A DNA stretch of 9,340 nt from an uncultured Lachnospiraceae bacterium. Lineage in GTDB: Bacteria; Bacillota; Clostridia; Lachnospirales; Lachnospiraceae. A model generated the notes under the pieces. It saw nothing but the letters and a program-made list of their open reading frames with translations. It was not told the origin of the DNA and ran no database searches. A program made the translations under genes and the position numbers. Below, in pieces: positions 6,592 to 9,340 of the stretch (position 1 is the stretch's first letter; every line of letters begins with the position of its first letter). Where the stretch lies: the NCBI GenBank assembly GCA_937915975.1, contig CALGGL010000355.1, positions 1 through 9,340 of the forward strand. The letters run 5' to 3'.

Positions 6592-7754
6592 TCGCTAAAA
6601 TCAGTATCAAGTGCTATCTGCAATGTATAATCCGGATATTTTTTATTTACCTCATTAACTATATTCCGGTAAACCTCTTTTCTGTCCGGTGCATCAAAGC
6701 TTACCACTACGTCAAAACGTATGGTTTTCTTTTCCTCATTAAGATAAAATCCATGCATCTGAAGTACATACTCATTTTTAAAAACGATTTTGCTGACATC
6801 ATCACGAACCTTGGCAGCATAATCGTTTTTTGTATTGACTGAATAAACACCGATAGCTGTAAGTATTACATTGTGTTTTTCAAATACAGCTATGGTAATC
6901 TGTCTTAACAAATCATCAAGGTCGTAGGCCGTATATGTATCAGGGACCTCAACGTGAACCGAACCGTTAAATGCATTTGGTCCGTAGTTATTTAAGATAA
7001 GGTCATATGCGCCCTGCACATCGGGAAAAGACGTAACCGTCTCCTTAATTCCAAGTGCAAGCTCTCTGTCAATTCTTTCACCGAGAAGCTGGGATATGGT
7101 TTCTCTAAGCATATCTATACCGGATTTAATTATTATAATTGAAATGATAGCACCAAGCCATGCCTCAAGCGAAAGTCCGGATGCCTGAAATATAACTGCT
7201 GCCACAAGTGTCGATGCAGATATAACAGAATCCATAGTTGCGTCCTGACCGGAATTAACAAGTGCATCCGAATTGGTTTTCTCACCCATTGCCTTTACAT
7301 ATCTTCCGAGTACAATCTTTACTACAACCGCTACCGCAACTATAACAAGAGCCACAACCGTATATTCCGGAGTCGTCGGATGAATAATCTTTTTAATGGA
7401 TTCGATAAGCGAGGTAACACCTGCATAAAGAACCAATACCGCTATAACCATTGCACTTAGATACTCAACTCTTCCGTGACCAAACGGATGCTTCTTATCA
7501 GGCTCCTTTGCAGCAAGCTTTGTACCGATTATGGTTATAAGCGACGATGCCGCATCCGTTAAGTTATTTACGGCATCCATAATAATTGCTATCGAATGTG
7601 TAATAAGTCCCACAACAGCTTTAAATCCTGCCAAAAAAACATTTGCCAGTATTCCTATTATGCTTGTCCTTATAATAAGTCTGTTTCTTGAATCTATCTC
7701 TTTTGAAATATCTTCAGAATTAAGCGCATTTTGTGCTTCCTGAATATTACCCAT
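6588..7754 (-). CDS. Cation diffusion facilitator family transporter, probably Mn2+ exporter
   Basis: A 388-residue membrane protein of the CDF family, which exports divalent metal in exchange for protons. About six membrane segments lie between residues 28 and 217, with HPFGHGR (89-95) before the third, a CDF hallmark. Aligned with E. coli YiiP, the transport site falls on N63 and D67 in helix 2 (DAVNNLTDAASS) and D171 and D175 in helix 5 (SGQDATMDS). NxxxD plus DxxxD is the pattern of manganese exporters such as pneumococcal MntE; zinc types carry H/DxxxD. The cytoplasmic tail (about 220-388) is longer than in YiiP and looks like a ferredoxin-like ZT-dimer domain plus a second such unit, as in the roughly 390-residue MntE class. 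It starts nine bases after ldh, and TAGGAG, the ldh stop plus two bases, is its ribosome binding site. It overlaps the convergent pdxT by four bases. The metal is inferred. Confidence 0.93.
   Translation of the reverse strand: MGNIQEAQNALNSEDISKEIDSRNRLIIRTSIIGILANVFLAGFKAVVGLITHSIAIIMDAVNNLTDAASSLITIIGTKLAAKEPDKKHPFGHGRVEYLSAMVIAVLVLYAGVTSLIESIKKIIHPTTPEYTVVALVIVAVAVVVKIVLGRYVKAMGEKTNSDALVNSGQDATMDSVISASTLVAAVIFQASGLSLEAWLGAIISIIIIKSGIDMLRETISQLLGERIDRELALGIKETVTSFPDVQGAYDLILNNYGPNAFNGSVHVEVPDTYTAYDLDDLLRQITIAVFEKHNVILTAIGVYSVNTKNDYAAKVRDDVSKIVFKNEYVLQMHGFYLNEEKKTIRFDVVVSFDAPDRKEVYRNIVNEVNKKYPDYTLQIALDTDFSD
6703..6733 (+). terminator. Weak candidate terminator for pdxST, inside the transporter gene
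   Basis: Plus strand: ACCA-c-TACG pairs with CGTA-TGGT (8 bp with one bulged C at 6707), loop TCAAAA, then TTTTCTTTT. It lies about 110-140 bases after the pdxT stop, and no better plus-strand hairpin was found near the end of the operon. The bulge and the interrupted T tract keep confidence low. Confidence 0.3.
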
Positions 7755-7763
7755 AACAATCTC

Positions 7764-8720
7764 CTACAATCCCGAATCTGCTATAACAGCCTTTAATGTA
7801 TCTGCCGATGCTTTAAGTGCTGCCATTTCATTTTCATCAAGTTCAATCGGGAGTAGTGTATCAACACCCTTTTCACCGACTATGGCAGGCATGGAAAGAC
7901 ATACATCAGAAAGTCCGAACTGACCTGTCATGAGTGTGGATACCGGAAGTATCGAACGCTCATCTCTTATGATAGCCTCACATATTCTCTTGATAGCCAT
8001 ACCTATACCGTAATAGGTTGCGCCTTTTTTATCGATTATCTCATAAGCAGCATTTTTAACCTGCTCCGCAAGTCTTCTTGTCTCATAGTCATGATCCGTA
8101 AAGCCTCTCATCTCGCATACCTTGTGAATCGGTACACCGGATACATTTGCAGAAGACCATGCAGCAATCTCGGAATCTCCATGCTCACCGATTATAAATG
8201 CATGGATACTACGGCTGTCAAGGTCAAGATGCTCACCGAGAAGATACTTAAATCTTGCAGTATCAAGAACTGTACCTGAACCGATTACTCTCTCTTTAGG
8301 GAAGCCTGAAAGCTTAAGAGCAGCATAGGTAAGCACATCAACAGGATTTGCAACGATAAGAAGTGTACAATCCTTATTGTACTTAACTACTTCAGGGATA
8401 ATTGACTTAAAAATTCCTACATTTTTCTTAACAAGATCAAGTCTTGTCTCGCCCGGCTTCTGTGCAGCTCCTGCTGTTATGATTACAATTGAAGCATCTG
8501 ATATATCCGAATAATCGCCTGCGATTATCTCAACAGGCTTAGCAAAAGGAATACCGTGACTTATATCAAGTGCTTCACCCTCTGCCTTATCCTTATTTGC
8601 ATCAATCAAAACTATGTCAGAAAAAAGCCCCGATTGCATAAGCGCATATACGGATGCAGAACCTACAAATCCGCAGCCTATCATCGCACATTTTCTGCTG
8701 TCTAATTTTTTCTTAGCCAT
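7764..8720 (-). CDS. ldh: L-lactate dehydrogenase
   Basis: A 318-residue NAD-dependent enzyme that reduces pyruvate to L-lactate and so regenerates NAD+ in fermentation; cytoplasmic, normally a tetramer. The Rossmann loop is GCGFVG (15-20), with D40 as the NAD-selecting acidic residue. Q87 in AAQKPGETRL marks lactate rather than malate dehydrogenase, which has Arg there. R93 (loop arginine), D153 and R156 (LDTARF) and the proton-transfer H180 (IGEHGDSE) complete the site; NPVDVLT is at 125-131. At the allosteric fructose 1,6-bisphosphate site, the histidine equivalent to H188 of the Bacillus enzyme is kept (H173), but the R173 equivalent is K158. AGGAGG lies six bases before the ATG, behind a clear promoter. 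The manganese-type transporter gene follows after nine bases with no terminator between, so both are on one transcript. Confidence 0.97.
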   Translation of the reverse strand: MAKKKLDSRKCAMIGCGFVGSASVYALMQSGLFSDIVLIDANKDKAEGEALDISHGIPFAKPVEIIAGDYSDISDASIVIITAGAAQKPGETRLDLVKKNVGIFKSIIPEVVKYNKDCTLLIVANPVDVLTYAALKLSGFPKERVIGSGTVLDTARFKYLLGEHLDLDSRSIHAFIIGEHGDSEIAAWSSANVSGVPIHKVCEMRGFTDHDYETRRLAEQVKNAAYEIIDKKGATYYGIGMAIKRICEAIIRDERSILPVSTLMTGQFGLSDVCLSMPAIVGEKGVDTLLPIELDENEMAALKASADTLKAVIADSGL

Positions 8721-8763
8721 ACTATACCTCCTATTATCTAATGAGACTTGAAATTATGGTAAT

Positions 8764-8793
8764 ATAATACAATTATACAGAGTATATTATCAA
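8764..8793 (-). promoter_or_regulatory. Promoter of ldh and the transporter gene
   Basis: Minus strand: TTGATA (8793-8788), an 18-base spacer and TATTAT (8769-8764). Transcription would start near 8757, giving a leader of about 35 bases with AGGAGG at 8732-8727. Confidence 0.6.
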
Positions 8794-8809
8794 GTGTTTT
8801 TTAGCACAT
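8792..8809 (-). promoter_or_regulatory. Weak Rex-like sequence on the ldh promoter
   Basis: Minus strand ATGTGCTAAAAAACACTT resembles the redox repressor Rex site TTGTGA-W6-TCACAA: the TGTG and CAC cores have the right spacing and the centre is all A/T, but five of the twelve outer bases differ. It overlaps the first bases of the -35 box, where a repressor would act. Rex is a known repressor of fermentation genes in clostridia; here it is only a suggestion. Confidence 0.22.
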
Positions 8810-8810
8810 T

Positions 8811-9023
8811 TTAATATTCCTTTGTGATTTTTTCGACACCGTATTCTTTCATAAATTGCTTTAAGTCAGCATCAGTTCTGATTAGTGTGACATCATTGAA
8901 TTTACCTGTGATTTTGTCTTTGAAACCGGCTACCTGCTCTCCGGTACATATGCTGCATCTAAGAACAGGTATCTGATTATCTTTGTCATAGGTTTTGGAA
9001 TTCTTTTTATTTTTGAAAAGCAT
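8811..9023 (-). CDS. Small conserved-type protein with a Cys-x-x-Cys pair, function unknown
   Basis: A 70-residue protein. It opens with a basic stretch (MLFKNKKNSKTYDKDNQ), then IPVLRCSICTGEQVAGFKD (18-36) with C23 and C26, a turn (TGKFNDVTLIRTDADL) and a final helix (LKQFMKEYGVEKITKEY). No signal peptide or membrane segment is seen. From memory it resembles a family of about 70-residue Lachnospiraceae proteins that databases often label aspartate dehydrogenase; that name cannot be right as an enzyme call, since the protein is far too short for the NAD-binding fold. The single Cys pair could bind metal or undergo redox change, but nothing shows this. AAGGAAG lies eight bases before the ATG, and codon use resembles the neighbours, so I take it as real. 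It lies 65 bases after the acylphosphatase gene and ends just before the ldh promoter. Confidence 0.75.
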   Translation of the reverse strand: MLFKNKKNSKTYDKDNQIPVLRCSICTGEQVAGFKDKITGKFNDVTLIRTDADLKQFMKEYGVEKITKEY

Positions 9024-9063
9024 TTTGGTAACTTCCTTAATTTATTTTTAATCCTTTTACTAC

Positions 9064-9092
9064 TCTTTACCGGTCTTTATCGGTTTTGTCAA
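9064..9092 (-). promoter_or_regulatory. Possible promoter of the small Cys-x-x-Cys gene
   Basis: Minus strand: a consensus TTGACA (9092-9087), which contains the acylphosphatase stop codon TGA, then 17 bases and TAAAGA (9069-9064), a poor -10. The gene could equally be read from the acylphosphatase transcript. Confidence 0.35.
9065..9084. repeat. Tandem 10-base repeat between the small gene and acylphosphatase
   Basis: CTTTACCGGT (9065-9074) is directly followed by CTTTATCGGT (9075-9084); nine of ten bases agree. On the minus strand it reads ACCGATAAAG ACCGGTAAAG and fills the spacer of the proposed promoter, overlapping its -10. Confidence 0.5.
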
Positions 9093-9340
9093 TACTCCTC
9101 ACCATGTCTTACCTTAAAGCTTCTTTCATCCTCTACCAGTGGGATTGTCTTGCTGTCAATCCTGTCAATCATTACAAAGGTTCCTTTTCCTATCATGGTG
9201 ACAAGCTTATCTATCTCCTCTTCCTGTCCCTGGGCCTCCATGATAACCGAACCATCCCAATTATTCATCACCCAGCCTGTAAGCTTAAGTCCCTGGGCAG
9301 CATGATAGGCGCGGTATCTGAAGCCGACACCCTGAACTCT
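9089..9340 (-). CDS. acyP: Acylphosphatase, N-terminus outside window
   Basis: The last 83 residues of a small cytoplasmic enzyme that hydrolyses carboxyl-phosphate bonds such as those of acyl phosphates. The frame is open at the right edge, and about ten N-terminal residues are missing compared with the usual 90. The signature VQGVGFRY is at visible residues 2-9, with R8 as the phosphate-binding arginine, and GWVMNNWDGSV (22-32) includes N26, the expected catalytic asparagine. The usual Arg before that Asn is Met here. The remaining strands and helix (EAQGQEEEIDKLVTMIGKG...) fit the ferredoxin-like fold. Its stop codon lies within a TTGACA sequence that may be the -35 of the next gene. Confidence 0.95.
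   Translation of the reverse strand, partial: RVQGVGFRYRAYHAAQGLKLTGWVMNNWDGSVIMEAQGQEEEIDKLVTMIGKGTFVMIDRIDSKTIPLVEDERSFKVRHGEEY

Overview
The window reads as ordinary chromosomal DNA of a moderately AT-rich Gram-positive anaerobe, most likely of the family Lachnospiraceae (Clostridia). The grounds are the strong AGGAGG-type ribosome binding sites, the protein families present (a TPR/DUF4037/DUF4125 fusion, a short Cys-x-x-Cys protein that I recall as typical of this family, a clostridial-type L-lactate dehydrogenase) and the PdxR-PdxST arrangement. Genus cannot be fixed by eye. There are no tRNA or rRNA genes, no insertion sequences, no CRISPR array, and no gene-free stretch longer than about 110 bases.

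Layout, left to right. (1) Positions 1-3544, minus strand: a two-gene operon with its own promoter. The upstream gene is an 868-residue protein with TPR repeats, a DUF4037 nucleotidyltransferase-like domain and a DUF4125 domain. Its stop codon overlaps by one base the start of a CgeB/DUF3880-type glycosyltransferase, whose 3' end lies beyond the left edge of the window. This pair is the least understood part of the window. (2) Positions 3640-6591: the vitamin B6 locus. A MocR/GntR-type regulator (pdxR, minus) diverges from pdxS-pdxT (plus), the two subunits of ribose-5-phosphate-dependent PLP synthase. The 110-bp divergent gap holds candidate promoter and operator repeats. (3) Positions 6588-8811, minus strand: L-lactate dehydrogenase followed nine bases later by a manganese-type cation diffusion facilitator. 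This operon converges on pdxT, and the two terminal genes overlap tail to tail by four bases. (4) Positions 8811-9340, minus strand: a 70-residue conserved-looking small protein and a partial acylphosphatase that enters from the right edge.

The less expected signals are these. A textbook intrinsic terminator for the minus strand lies inside the pdxT coding sequence, and a weaker plus-strand hairpin lies inside the transporter gene, so the two convergent operons may end within each other. A paired repeat flanks the pdxR/pdxS intergenic region. A weak Rex-like sequence sits on the ldh promoter. An NxxxD/DxxxD metal-site signature in the transporter points to manganese.
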